Below, piece after piece: positions 31,201-39,675 of a stretch of DNA of 64,000 nt. The stretch is from Oscillatoriophycideae cyanobacterium NC_groundwater_1537_Pr4_S-0.65um_50_18 (GTDB lineage Bacteria > Cyanobacteriota > Cyanobacteriia > Elainellales > Elainellaceae). Under the pieces are notes generated by a model. That model saw only the letters and a program-made list of their open reading frames with translations. It searched no databases and was not told the DNA's origin. Both the position numbers and the translations under genes were made by a program. Location: positions 186,001-250,000 of the forward strand of contig JACQYI010000071.1 of the NCBI GenBank assembly GCA_016208305.1, in the 5' to 3' direction. Numbering within the stretch: position 1 is the first letter of the stretch; each line of letters starts with the position of its first letter.

Positions 31201-33615
31201 CATGAAATTTTGATTCGGCATTGGTCTACCCTGCGCTGGTGGCTAGAAGAAAACCGCGCCCGCTTGCGATCGCAGCGGCAGATTGAGCTGGCGGCTCACC
31301 AATGGCAGCAGAGCGGCCAACAGCCTGATTTTTTGTTGCGTGGCGTGCGGCTGGATGCGGCTGAAGAAATCTATGTGAAGTACACGGATGAGCTGTCGCA
31401 GGATGTACAGCAGTTCATTGAGGCAGGCTTAGAGGAGCGCCAAGCCACCGATCGCCAAAACCAGCAGCGGCTGAAACGGGCACAAAGGACGATCGCGCTC
31501 ATTGGCACTTTGGGCATTGCTGCCGCAGGGCTGGGAGGCTTTGCTTATGTGCAAGGGCAGCGATCGCAGCTCAACGAAATCAAAACTCTGAATGCTCTGT
31601 CAGAATCACAGCTTTTGAGCAATCACTCTCTAGAGGCGCTGACCACTGCCCTAGAGGCCACGCGACGCATGCAAAAGCTAGGCTGGATTGATGGGTTAGG
31701 TTATTTTAGTGGCGATGCGGCTGATGTCAAAAGCCAGACGATCGCTACGCTGCAACAGGCCGTAGAGGAATCTCAGGAGCAAAACCGCCTAGAGCATAGC
31801 GCTCAGGTCAACAGCCTCAGCGTCAGTCCAGATGGCCAGAGGATTGTCTCAGGCAGCGACGATGCGATCGTGCGGCTTTGGCGATCGGATGGCACAGCCC
31901 TGCGCACTTGGGAAACATCGGGACGGGTGCAGGCAGTTGCCTTTAGTCCTGATGGCCAAACGGTAGCTACAGCCAGCCTCAAGGACGAGGCATCGGTGCT
32001 GGCGCTCTGGAGTATGGCAGACGGCAAACTGTTGCGAGAGATCAATGCACCTACCCTACTGACGAGCTTAGCCTTTAGCCCGAATGGCTCGTTTGTGGCC
32101 GCAGGCGGACGCGATGGCATCACGAAGATTTGGAATGCTCAGAACGGCACCCTGCTGAGAACCCTGACTGGGCATCAAGGCTGGGTGAAAACGATCGCCT
32201 TTAGCCCCGATAGCCGCACCTTGGCCTCGGCAGGAGATGACAACGTTGTCAAACTTTGGAATGTGGTGAAGTCGCAGCTCATCCGCAATTTTGAGGGTCA
32301 TCCCGCATCCATTAACAGCGTCACCTTTAGCCCCGATGGCAAGCGCTTGGTGGCAGCAGGCGATATTGCCCAGGCCAATGGCAATGCTGTCCTGACCCTC
32401 TGGACGATCGCGACGGGCAAAGCGCAGACGCTAGAAGGGCACCGTGCCCCCATTAACAGTGTTACCTTCAGCCCCGATGGTCAATTGCTGCTCTCTGCCA
32501 GCAGTGATGCCACCCTGCGGCTGTGGCGCACGCAAGATGGTGCTTGGGTGCAGACCCTCAAAGGGCATGGCGGCTCAGTGCTGACGGCGCAGTTTAGCCC
32601 TAGCGGCAAGACTGTGTTTTCGGGTAGCGCCGACAAAACGGTGCGATCGTGGGATATTCGATCGATCCAGCCGCCAACCGATAGCGCCTATGCCCTGAGC
32701 TTGAGCACCGATCGCATCCTGGCGCTGGCCGGGTGGGATGGAAATATTCGCCTCTGGAGCCAGGACAAACTGCAACCGCTCAAATCCTGGGCGGGTCATA
32801 AGCTGCCCGTTTCAGCCCTCGACTTTAGCCCCGATGGCAGTCTGCTGGCCTCTGGCGGCGACGACCAATCTGTGAATCTCTGGGATGCCAAAACAGGCGA
32901 ACTGGTGCGATCGCTGACCGGACACAAAGCCCGCATTAGCAGCCTTAGCTTTAGCCCCACCGATAATCTGTTGATCTCTGGCAGCGATGACCAGACGCTA
33001 CGCCTCTGGAACCTCACAGATGGTCAACTGGTTCGCAGCTTTAGCACGGCTCCCGACAGCCCCAGCAGCGTTGCCTTTAGCCCTGATGGCAGACTTCTGG
33101 CAACTGGAGGCTACAGCAACACCGTCAAACTGTGGCGCATAGATGGCACATTGCTGCACACCCTGGCCGGTCATGGATTGGCCGTTGCGGCGATCGCCTT
33201 TAGCCCCGATGGCAATACCCTAGCCTCTGCAAGCTGGGACAATACGATCAAACTTTGGCAGGTGAAAGACGGCCAGCTATTGCATACCCTGACTGGACAT
33301 CAAGATGGTGTAACCAGCCTGGTCTTTAGTCCAGAAGGCAATATCTTGGCATCGGGTGGGGCAGACAAAACCCTGAGATTTTGGAATCCTCAAACGGGCG
33401 ATTTGCTCAAAACGCTCGTAGGACAAACTGATCCGCTGCTCAGCCTCAACTTTAGCTCCGATGACAAAACTCTATTTAGCGCCAGTGAAGCCAGCGGGTT
33501 TCATCACTGGGATCTCGATCTCGATCGCTTGCTGAAGACAGGTTGCGATCGCCTGCAAGACTATTTGCGAACTTCGCCCCATTTAGATCAAAGCGATCGC
33601 CAGCTCTGTTCATAG
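28258..33615 (+). CDS. Orthocaspase / pseudo-caspase / nSTAND1 / 14x WD40 protein (1785 aa)
   Basis: Start GTG 28258 (an ATG at 28294 is as likely; numbering from the GTG). Residues about 35-310 are a C14-type caspase domain: LWVLLVGVNQYED, FSGHG with His146, LVWLDACHSG with Cys197. Residues about 350-570 look like a second, decayed copy: VLLYLRGRV replaces the FSGHG strand (no His) and IIILDCPGA replaces DACHSG. Residues about 575-1060 are an nSTAND1 NTPase (LGLKAFAEQDAPFFFGRE, P-loop GASGSGKSS at 620-628, LVVDQFEELF). One membrane helix lies at about 1078-1098. Residues about 1178-1765 contain 14 WD40 repeats, enough for two seven-bladed propellers. Such proteins are candidate immune or cell-death sensors: the propellers sense, the STAND domain switches, the protease cuts. 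Confidence 0.92.
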   Translation: MPSPKSRIRLKHMCPASVRTSRVSRALETGEAKLWVLLVGVNQYEDVHLPDLSCPALDCQGLGEAIAAATQTFPQKAMQVHHDSFERYPYLGQPHPGRLPPGQPHPVMPSRQPAQPPKLRAVYASLQQIVAEAKPQDTVLFYFSGHGILDDDSHQAVLCLTDTRKQALAETGLSVEALLNLLNQCAAHQQLVWLDACHSGSMTFRAAQGKDLGTMPLPNPTPQMVELLRQRAAQSKGFYALLSCDQAQQSWEFPELGHGVFTYFLMRGLLGEAADEQGVIEVDALYKYVYYQTLRYIDKTNQQLRLINQQKRGRGETQLQPEYPLQTPKRIVEGVGELILGLKPEAAPLRHPRQAFMIEGLGGNAVTLSMSKVLQAEGGFQLRYFPQPKTGWARVKEAIAAGLKLDKAQGGQPSGQLEGHPGEDLEAATVLLYLRGRVAHTEAGEARLLLKDGVEISRSWLRQVLRRSPISHQIIILDCPGATDLGEWVEDLQVESGQCVIAAASPLTYPDTFASVLLETLTATDPQAGLPIAGWIAQIQAMMVGNAIAPYVWLSGNRVIEVLPSRSGLRQEEAEFDLNLCPYLGLKAFAEQDAPFFFGREPLIQQLIQAADRSLLAVVGASGSGKSSVVMAGLMAELRQGKRIPGSDEWWMGSLRPGAHPVEALIHCLAEGNTEADRKYHQLQLEGLLYQGAEGFVHWLRSCPEPIMVLVVDQFEELFTLASVAERQRFLDLLLGGLEHASDRFKLILTLRTDFMAACLEYPALAEQLQGANLLVPSVLSEADYRQVILRPAEKVGLAVQPELVEVLLQDLSHSAGDLPLLEFVLEQLWEHRAPGELTLQVYQQQIGGLRGALERKAQSVYDGLDPAAQACAQWIFLSLTQLGEGTEDTRRRVTKADLVVNKYPVALVDRTLQALTAAKLVIVATDAIDIDAIEGVEAAAPRSLADLELDALVDPESLNPFAPKSDLAALSLPTTTIEVAHEILIRHWSTLRWWLEENRARLRSQRQIELAAHQWQQSGQQPDFLLRGVRLDAAEEIYVKYTDELSQDVQQFIEAGLEERQATDRQNQQRLKRAQRTIALIGTLGIAAAGLGGFAYVQGQRSQLNEIKTLNALSESQLLSNHSLEALTTALEATRRMQKLGWIDGLGYFSGDAADVKSQTIATLQQAVEESQEQNRLEHSAQVNSLSVSPDGQRIVSGSDDAIVRLWRSDGTALRTWETSGRVQAVAFSPDGQTVATASLKDEASVLALWSMADGKLLREINAPTLLTSLAFSPNGSFVAAGGRDGITKIWNAQNGTLLRTLTGHQGWVKTIAFSPDSRTLASAGDDNVVKLWNVVKSQLIRNFEGHPASINSVTFSPDGKRLVAAGDIAQANGNAVLTLWTIATGKAQTLEGHRAPINSVTFSPDGQLLLSASSDATLRLWRTQDGAWVQTLKGHGGSVLTAQFSPSGKTVFSGSADKTVRSWDIRSIQPPTDSAYALSLSTDRILALAGWDGNIRLWSQDKLQPLKSWAGHKLPVSALDFSPDGSLLASGGDDQSVNLWDAKTGELVRSLTGHKARISSLSFSPTDNLLISGSDDQTLRLWNLTDGQLVRSFSTAPDSPSSVAFSPDGRLLATGGYSNTVKLWRIDGTLLHTLAGHGLAVAAIAFSPDGNTLASASWDNTIKLWQVKDGQLLHTLTGHQDGVTSLVFSPEGNILASGGADKTLRFWNPQTGDLLKTLVGQTDPLLSLNFSSDDKTLFSASEASGFHHWDLDLDRLLKTGCDRLQDYLRTSPHLDQSDRQLCS

Positions 33616-33676
33616 TCTTTTCTGTTCATAGTCTTTAAGGTATTTCGCCCTATCGATCGCCTCACCCTTGATCGCC

Positions 33677-34843
33677 TCACCCGACGATCGCCCGTATCCC
33701 GCGCACCAATCTGCCCATGCCCTCAATCACCGTTTCGGGTTGCAGTGCGCCATAAGCCACCCGCAAATAGCAGCCTGTTTCCAGGCCAAAGGTAGAACCC
33801 GGAATTACAGCGACTTTGTGCTCTGTAATCAGCCGCTTGACTAGCTCAAAAGAGTCCATGTCTGTATGGACTCTCAGCAAGAAGTAAAAGGCTCCTTGGG
33901 CAGGCGGAAGGGTGCAAAGATCGGCAATGGCCGCTAGCTCTTGGAGACAGACCTGCCGCACTTGGGCGATCGCTTCTAAGTGAAACTGACAGTAGCCCCT
34001 TCCGGCTTGCAGCGCTCCTACGGCGGCATGTTGCGAAACTACGGCGGCACAGATGGCGATCGTGTCTTGGATTTTCATAACGGCAGCCCTCAGATGTGCC
34101 GGAATCACCATGTAGCCGACTCGCCAGCTCGCAAAGCCATAAGCCTTAGAAAGGGAAAAAATAGAGATCGTGTAAGGATTGCTATCTGGAATTGAGCCGG
34201 GAGAAAAATGGGAAGCGCGATCGTAAGTAAAATATTCGTAAGCTTCATCACTGATGTGATAAATGCCATGCTCACGGCAGATGTGATTCACTTCTCGGAG
34301 GGCATCGCTTCCGTAAACGGCACCGCTAGGATTGTTGGGTGAAATCGTCACTACGGCTTTTGTGCGTGGCGTGATTGCCTGACGAATGGCATCAGGACGA
34401 AGCTGATAGCGATCGTCTGTAGACACCAGAACGGGCTGGCAGTTCGCCATACGAATCGCCATCTCATGATTAAAGTAATAGGGCACCTGCAAAATCACTT
34501 CATTACCCGGATCAGCGATCGCCAACAGGACATTGACAAAGCCCATATTACTGCCTGCCGTCACCACAATTTGGCTGTTTTCATCAACGACAATTCCGTT
34601 TTCTGCTTTTAGCTTGAGGGCGATCGCCTGCCGTAGCTCAGGAATCCCTTCGACCGCCTGATATTTGTGATTATCTGGCTCGGCTAGAAACCGGGTAATT
34701 TGGGCGATCGCTTCGCTTGGAGGTGGATAAGACACGACACCCTGCCCTAGCGAGATCGTTCCTGGCGTTTGCTGAATCAAGGCTCCCACCGTGGGAATAA
34801 TGGGTGACTGTACCGCCAGCATTCGAGCAGATTCAAGGTTCAT
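33677..34843 (-). CDS. Pyridoxal-phosphate aminotransferase, class I/II
   Basis: 388 residues of aspartate-aminotransferase fold type I. VTAGSNMGFVNVLLAIADPG is the cofactor-binding turn. TISPNNPSGAVYGSDAL carries the substrate-binding Asn. SDEAYEYFTYD has the Asp and Tyr that hold the ring. SIFSLSKAYGFASWRVGYMV contains the Lys that forms the Schiff base and the Arg binding phosphate. LRVAYGAL near the end includes the Arg for the substrate carboxylate. Substrate specificity cannot be read from the sequence. The start ATG at 34843 is preceded by GGAGAGATGC on the minus strand, a reasonable ribosome binding site. It stands convergent to the caspase gene. Confidence 0.92.
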   Translation of the reverse strand: MNLESARMLAVQSPIIPTVGALIQQTPGTISLGQGVVSYPPPSEAIAQITRFLAEPDNHKYQAVEGIPELRQAIALKLKAENGIVVDENSQIVVTAGSNMGFVNVLLAIADPGNEVILQVPYYFNHEMAIRMANCQPVLVSTDDRYQLRPDAIRQAITPRTKAVVTISPNNPSGAVYGSDALREVNHICREHGIYHISDEAYEYFTYDRASHFSPGSIPDSNPYTISIFSLSKAYGFASWRVGYMVIPAHLRAAVMKIQDTIAICAAVVSQHAAVGALQAGRGYCQFHLEAIAQVRQVCLQELAAIADLCTLPPAQGAFYFLLRVHTDMDSFELVKRLITEHKVAVIPGSTFGLETGCYLRVAYGALQPETVIEGMGRLVRGIRAIVG

Positions 34844-35335
34844 GCATCTCTCCGGTCAAGTTTCATAGATCGTTCTCAAACGGGAATAATTTTTGTTATC
34901 TGGGCAAAGCTCATACCGCAAAAATCAGGGTTCTAGAGCTGTCTGATGCAGCTTTTTGATCAACCCCCATAAATCATAAAGATTTGCCCCGCTGTCTGAT
35001 GGATTTTGTGAAACCCATTTCGCTCAGAGTGTAGTTGCTGCTATACCTGGAGTGAGGTGCAGGGCAGCCTGAGATCACGCCGATACAGATTTCTCTACTT
35101 TGGGCATAAATAAATCTAGAGTCACAAATTTAGAGTTACGAATGGGATCACATCCAAGATTTTTGTAAGGCGCACCCTCAGAAAATGTACCTTGCGAAAA
35201 GGGCATTGCTTAATAGGAGGATAGATTTTGTGAGAGCGATCCCACAAAATCCATCCCAGAAATTAGCAACGCTTTGAAAAGAAAGACATTAGATTAAGCA
35301 AAACCGCAGCATTCATAAAGTTTGTAGGTGAGTTC
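34844..35335. other. Divergent intergenic region with a hairpin at 35224-35251
   Basis: No gene is visible in 492 bases. At 35224-35251 GATTTTGTGAGA, GCGA, TCCCACAAAATC form a 12-bp stem with one mismatch, related to the hairpin at 63732-63768 (ATTTTGTG/CACAAAAT). It lies in the leader of the L,D-transpeptidase gene, not at a gene end, unlike most family members. A putative promoter for the plus-strand gene is not clear. Confidence 0.5.
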
Positions 35336-35851
35336 ATGAATCGTCAATGGGATAGGCGCTTACGTCAATTGAGCCTCTGGGGCAGTGGAGCACTGTTGGG
35401 CTTGGCACTGGGAATGCCGGAGGTTTGGATAGGCAGCCTGATTCCGCCTGCTCAAGCACATGATGCCAGCCAAGATATATCCAGCTTGCGGCAGTCGGGC
35501 GATCGCTGGATTGAAGTCAACGTCTCGACGCAGCGGTTAATTGCCTGGGAAGGCAACCAACCCGTTTATGCCGTCATCGTTTCGACGGGCACAGACGAAC
35601 ATCCCACCCTGACAGGCACCTTTGCGATCGAAAACAAGCTGCGCGTCACCCGTATGCAGGGCGATGATTACGATGTGCCTGATGTTCCCTACACGATGTA
35701 TTACTACGGCGGCTATGCCATTCATGGCGCTTACTGGCATCAAAGCTTTGGCACTCCGGTCAGTCATGGCTGCGTCAATGTTGCCGTCGATCATGCGCGA
35801 TGGTTATTTAACTGGGCCTCTGTTGGCACGCCTGTTGTGGTGCGAGATTAG
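35336..35851 (+). CDS. L,D-transpeptidase (YkuD domain), secreted
   Basis: 171 residues. Residues 1-42 form a signal peptide ([16 protein letters not shown] then a PAQAHDAS cleavage site). Residues about 55-170 are the YkuD domain: [51 protein letters not shown], and the active-site [18 protein letters not shown] with the catalytic His and Cys. The enzyme cross-links peptidoglycan through 3-3 bonds or attaches proteins to it in the periplasm. It converges with the Hsp70-like gene, with a four-base overlap of the two stop codons. Confidence 0.93.
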   Translation: MNRQWDRRLRQLSLWGSGALLGLALGMPEVWIGSLIPPAQAHDASQDISSLRQSGDRWIEVNVSTQRLIAWEGNQPVYAVIVSTGTDEHPTLTGTFAIENKLRVTRMQGDDYDVPDVPYTMYYYGGYAIHGAYWHQSFGTPVSHGCVNVAVDHARWLFNWASVGTPVVVRD

Positions 35852-37437
35852 CTTAACTGCACGACCGGAAAGTTATCGATCAGCGTGCGTGCCGTCAAAA
35901 TATCTTCGACGGTGATTCGCAAGAACCGAGATTCATCCACGCGAAACAGCAGCTTCACCCGATCGCTCCCTGGAAACCCAGGCGGATCTAAGCGGGCGAT
36001 CGTCTGTGCTTCGTTCTGTTCATTGAGCGATTTCACCACAGGCTTTTCGCTCATGGTTTTTCGAGTCACCAGGCGATCGCCTTCAAAATACACCTCGGTG
36101 TTGCCCGTCTCTGTGCCTAATTCGCCAATCACCAGTTCAATCTTGGGCTGATTTTCGATAGAAGCGCCCAGGGTCAGCTCGACCGGGTTGGGCATGGGGT
36201 AAGGCTGCCCCTGCTGAATAATCGGATGCCAAGCATGACAATTATTGCGGCGATCCCAAAAGCGAATGCCGTAGCTGTGGTAGAGATAATCTTTGACCTC
36301 CATGCCTTGGCTAATTTGCAGGGCACCCTGGGCGATCGCCTCGAAAGGCTTGTCTGACCGAATCTTCTCGGCAGGGAAATACTGCGCGATCCAAGTTTTG
36401 ACAGCCGGAATTTGGGCTGTGCCGCCCACCAGCAGCACGGCATCGATATCGGCATCCGTCAATCCCTGGCGCTGCGCCTGCTGCAACACTTGGGTAAGGG
36501 ATTCGTCTAGCCGCTCGAAAAATTGATGGTCTTGTAATATGGCAGTGAAGCGATCGCGATCGAGCTGCAACTCGTAGCTCTCAAACGTTTCGTCATTGAA
36601 ATAAATTTCTGTGGCTTCAGTCTGCTGGGAGAGCTGTACCTTCAGCCGTTCCACCAAGCGCAGCGTCAGCGGTGAAACCGTTAGCCCCTGAGTTTGAGCA
36701 AAGTAATCGATCAGCCAGTTATCAATGTCGGCTCCGCCCAAGTTTTGTCCGGCCTTCGCCAAGACGCGCGCCAGCTTCGGTCGCTGGGTCGAGTCTTCCA
36801 AAACTTTTTTGCCCCACTTCAGCAAAAAACCTACAGGCTTGGCCTGCGCCGAGACTTCTAGCTTGACGAGTGATAAGTCTAATGTGCCGCCGCCAAAGTC
36901 TATGACGAGCAGCGTTCCTGAATGCTCTAATCCGTAGCCCAGTGCCACAGCCGTTGGCTCATCTAGCATCCGTACCTGCTCGATCTGCAAAGACTTGCAG
37001 ATTTGCGTCAGCCACAGCCGATAGGCTTCAAAGCTGTCTACGGGTACCGTAAATACCAGAGCATCGAGGTTAGGATCGAGGATCTGAAGCTCGTGAATAA
37101 CGCGGGTCAAAAACCATTGTCCGGCTTGCTCAAACGTCACAGGCTGCCCATCTAGCTCTGGCAAAAAGCCCTGAATTTCTGCGCCAATGCCCCGCTTAAC
37201 ATTGCGAAAAAAGCGGGGATTCTGGCTGAGATCAAAACCGCGATCGCGTACCATCTGTCCGGCAATCACGTCACCCCGTAGCGCATCTTCGACATACAGC
37301 AAGCTAGGAATCAGCGGCGGATTGTCCCCTAGCTTGATCGATAAATCCCCCAAGGCCAGCGTCTCTGGTTGCTGAGTCACCGGATTCCACCGCACGACTA
37401 CTGTGTTGCTTGTGCCAAAATCGATCGCGTAAACCAT
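35848..37437 (-). CDS. Hsp70-family ATPase, divergent DnaK-like protein
   Basis: 529 residues. The N-terminus [17 protein letters not shown] is the phosphate-1 loop of the actin/Hsp70 fold. [15 protein letters not shown] and [19 protein letters not shown] are the connect and phosphate-2 motifs, and [22 protein letters not shown] the adenosine motif. After about residue 365 a shortened substrate-binding beta domain follows ([18 protein letters not shown]), and the helical lid is essentially absent. This is the 'Hsp70 family protein' type common in cyanobacteria, distinct from the canonical DnaK paralogues, with unknown clients. No DnaJ or GrpE is next to it. Confidence 0.9.
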   Translation of the reverse strand: MVYAIDFGTSNTVVVRWNPVTQQPETLALGDLSIKLGDNPPLIPSLLYVEDALRGDVIAGQMVRDRGFDLSQNPRFFRNVKRGIGAEIQGFLPELDGQPVTFEQAGQWFLTRVIHELQILDPNLDALVFTVPVDSFEAYRLWLTQICKSLQIEQVRMLDEPTAVALGYGLEHSGTLLVIDFGGGTLDLSLVKLEVSAQAKPVGFLLKWGKKVLEDSTQRPKLARVLAKAGQNLGGADIDNWLIDYFAQTQGLTVSPLTLRLVERLKVQLSQQTEATEIYFNDETFESYELQLDRDRFTAILQDHQFFERLDESLTQVLQQAQRQGLTDADIDAVLLVGGTAQIPAVKTWIAQYFPAEKIRSDKPFEAIAQGALQISQGMEVKDYLYHSYGIRFWDRRNNCHAWHPIIQQGQPYPMPNPVELTLGASIENQPKIELVIGELGTETGNTEVYFEGDRLVTRKTMSEKPVVKSLNEQNEAQTIARLDPPGFPGSDRVKLLFRVDESRFLRITVEDILTARTLIDNFPVVQLS

Positions 37438-38061
37438 AAGCTTTGTCTAAACTGTCTGCATCTGCTCTGCTCTATATTCTCTAGTAGCTTGGGTCGTTTG
37501 CGAAAACAGTTGAGATGAGAATGGTTCGCCACCGTTGCAGACGTGAGGGGAGTTGTCCCCCGCATTTAAGCAACGATCCACCGAGCGACCATGCATGTAC
37601 GCTTGCCGTCAAATTCCTGATGCCAAACCATCGACAGCTTGGGACACTGTGCCGAAGAAGCGGCATTTTGCAGTTGAGAAGCGTGAGCCTGGGAGTCTGA
37701 AGTTTGGGATAGAGCTGAGGAGAGGGAAAGTGTGAGTTGCATAGGGAAGGACCTCTTTCGGTTGATGCCCCTACTTTATGGGACAAAAGCACTGCTCCAC
37801 ATCCAGCAAGTATCACGCTCTGACCGTGACATCTGTCACGATCTGCTAAACGCTTACAGAGGAAGCGATCGCCACCACCCATAACCCTAACGTCCTCCGT
37901 TTTTTGAGCCAGAGGAACGCTGGAATACTATGAACCCTTTCACCAATCCAATCTCTTTTCAGTCTCGTATTCCTATGTAAGACAGCCAGAGAGAGTGACT
38001 CATCTTTTTCCTGAGCTGTTACCCAAATCAATATTTCGAGAGAAATATAGGAGACACTTGC
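37438..38061. other. Non-coding stretch before the Tat ferritin-like gene
   Basis: The 624 bases carry short overlapping frames on both strands with poor coding character. At 37825-37840 CGTGACA, TC, TGTCACG form a perfect 7-bp dyad, a possible repressor or activator site about 220 bases before the plus-strand gene. A ribosome binding site (AGGAGA, 38049-38054) serves that gene. I see no structured RNA that I can name. Confidence 0.5.
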
Positions 38062-38733
38062 GTGAACAGTGATAATTTTGACCTGAACAAAATGCCATCC
38101 CATCGGAGCAAAACCTTCTCACGCCGAGGAGTACTTATGGGGGGAACGATCGCAGGCTTATCAAGTGCCGTGGGTCTTTCAGCCCTTTCGGCAGGTTCCA
38201 GTCAAGCTTCTACCCATTCTGCTGCTGCGGGCGATGCCGCCGTGCTAAACAAAGCCCTATTTTATGAACATCAGGCTATCTGGGCTTATCAGTTTGCAGC
38301 AGGCAAATTAAGTGATTCGGATGTCGGAAAGGCAGTTTTGGCGGTGGCTCAAAGCAATTTGCGAGATCACATGGCGCACCGCGACACGCTGACTGAAGTG
38401 GTTAAAAGCTTAGGCGCAACTCCGGCTGTCGCGGCTAGCACTTATGATCTCTCGGCTTATATTGAGCAAGGCGAAGGCAATATTGATAACGATGTCAATA
38501 TCGCTAAGCTGGCGCTGGCATTGGAAACCGATGCGGCGATCGCCTATGGTCAGGAAATTGCTCTACTTAAAACTCCGGCACTCATCACAGCAGGAGCCAG
38601 CATTGGCGCAGATGAGGCGGCTCACGCCACAGCTATTCGGGCTGCCTTCGTATCGTTGGGTGTAGATATTCCCGTTGTTCCGGCCTCTTTTCTCAGTGCT
38701 GATACCCGCAGTCAATGGATCGTAAAGGTCTAG
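38062..38733 (+). CDS. Tat-exported ferritin-like protein
   Basis: GTG start with AGGAGA 7 bases upstream; 223 residues. The N-terminus has a twin-arginine signal (FSRRGVLMGGTIAGLSSAVG) followed by an Ala-rich cleavage region (SSQASTHS). The mature part is a four-helix ferritin-like domain: KALFYEHQAIWAYQFAAGKL, AQSNLRDHMAHRDTLTEVVK, KLALALETDAAIAYGQEIALL, and GADEAAHATAIRAAF, each with the Glu and His expected at a di-metal site (Glu-x2-His; Asp/His; Glu; Glu-x2-His). Tat export suggests it folds with its metal in the cytoplasm before moving to the periplasm or lumen. Function, such as oxidative protection or copper/iron oxidation, is inferred. Two hairpins follow the stop. Confidence 0.88.
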   Translation: MNSDNFDLNKMPSHRSKTFSRRGVLMGGTIAGLSSAVGLSALSAGSSQASTHSAAAGDAAVLNKALFYEHQAIWAYQFAAGKLSDSDVGKAVLAVAQSNLRDHMAHRDTLTEVVKSLGATPAVAASTYDLSAYIEQGEGNIDNDVNIAKLALALETDAAIAYGQEIALLKTPALITAGASIGADEAAHATAIRAAFVSLGVDIPVVPASFLSADTRSQWIVKV

Positions 38734-38778
38734 AGCAAAGTTCTACCAATTACTAAGGCTGCTTACAAAATTAAAGTC

Positions 38779-38828
38779 AAGAACTTTTTTGAGAGCGTGC
38801 AGAGCCGTACTCTCTCAAAAAAGTTCTT
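38779..38828. terminator. 17-bp hairpin after the ferritin-like gene
   Basis: AAGAACTTTTTTGAGAG pairs exactly with CTCTCAAAAAAGTTCTT around a tip containing GTGCAGAGCCGTAC, a variant of the GCGCAGAGC tip shared across the window. It lies 46 bases after the stop at 38733. Confidence 0.7.
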
Positions 38829-38869
38829 CAAGTTATGTCTGTGCAGATTCTGAAGTTACTAAAGTGCTT

Positions 38870-38912
38870 AAAAAGAAGGGGCGCTGCCTGGAAAGCAGCG
38901 CTCCTTCTTTTT
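38870..38912. terminator. 18-bp hairpin with T-rich tail
   Basis: AAAAAGAAGGGGCGCTGC pairs with GCAGCGCTCCTTCTTTTT with one wobble, loop CTGGAAA. It ends in five T residues, as in a classical intrinsic terminator reading plus-strand. It forms a tandem pair with the hairpin at 38779. Confidence 0.75.
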
Positions 38913-39675
38913 GAGATCGCTATCTGATGCCGATTTCGCAGCAGCAGCAATGTGTCAAATGGACTACAAATACTGAGTTGATTGATAACGATCGATAATA
39001 TTAAGCGATCGTCTGTATTAAATCCGCTCAGTTCTTTACGGGTGAGCCGATTGATCGCCGTCAAGGCGTGATCCCCAATGTAAAAGAACATTGAAAAACT
39101 TTATGAAATGTTGCGGATGCTTGATCCTGTTGTTAAGGTGTGCAAGTGATTCACCGAATGCTCCGTCTGGAATTTCAAGAGAAAGGCTATGATGCTGTAT
39201 CTCGATACCTACAGCCCCCTGTTGAACAGTTTCTTAAACGATCACTTGAATTGCCCCTGTTGACGAGCGTTGTTTCCCTAGACTATTCAAGGCAATCTAC
39301 CCCAGGTTGTTCGAGCTACTTCTTTCACAGGCTAGATAGGAAGGCGCTGTGTCTCTTAGAAATCCGGATCTCTAGGAATTAAGGCTAAGAATCAATGATT
39401 TTTATGGCTGCTATGTCTTCGTAACTGCTGCCCCCAGCAAATTTCTACAGGCTGCGTCCTTTGTAAGGACGATGTTTCGGACGCAAGCCGCTCAAAATCC
39501 ACACAAGCTAATTCACACAAGGTGTATTCCGTTTGGCTGCATTCCAGAGGCTCAAAGTTCAACACGTTGGACTGCGACAAGTTGGATTTTGACAAGCTGG
39601 ATTTTGACAATCGAAGTTTTGGCAATATCTCAACTTCTTGAATGCAGTGAAACTCGTATTTAGGAGGTTTTGACA
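38913..39675. other. Non-coding stretch between ferritin-like and SDR genes
   Basis: There are 763 bases with weak, short frames on both strands and no convincing gene. An uneven series of GACAAG(T/C)TGGATTTTGACAA units occurs at about 39576-39612. The ribosome binding site AGGAGG (39662-39667) belongs to the SDR gene. Confidence 0.5.

Noticed and set aside
26639-33615. A RiPP (azole peptide) cluster around the SagB gene
   Set aside because: No YcaO cyclodehydratase, leader peptide gene, protease or ABC exporter is next to it.
37481-37882. 133-codon minus-strand frame before the Tat gene
   Set aside because: No ribosome binding site, mixed composition without domains, and it spans the dyad at 37825; likely chance.
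38828-39091. 87-codon minus-strand frame
   Set aside because: It overlaps two terminator hairpins, so sequence constraint comes from the hairpins. No start signal.
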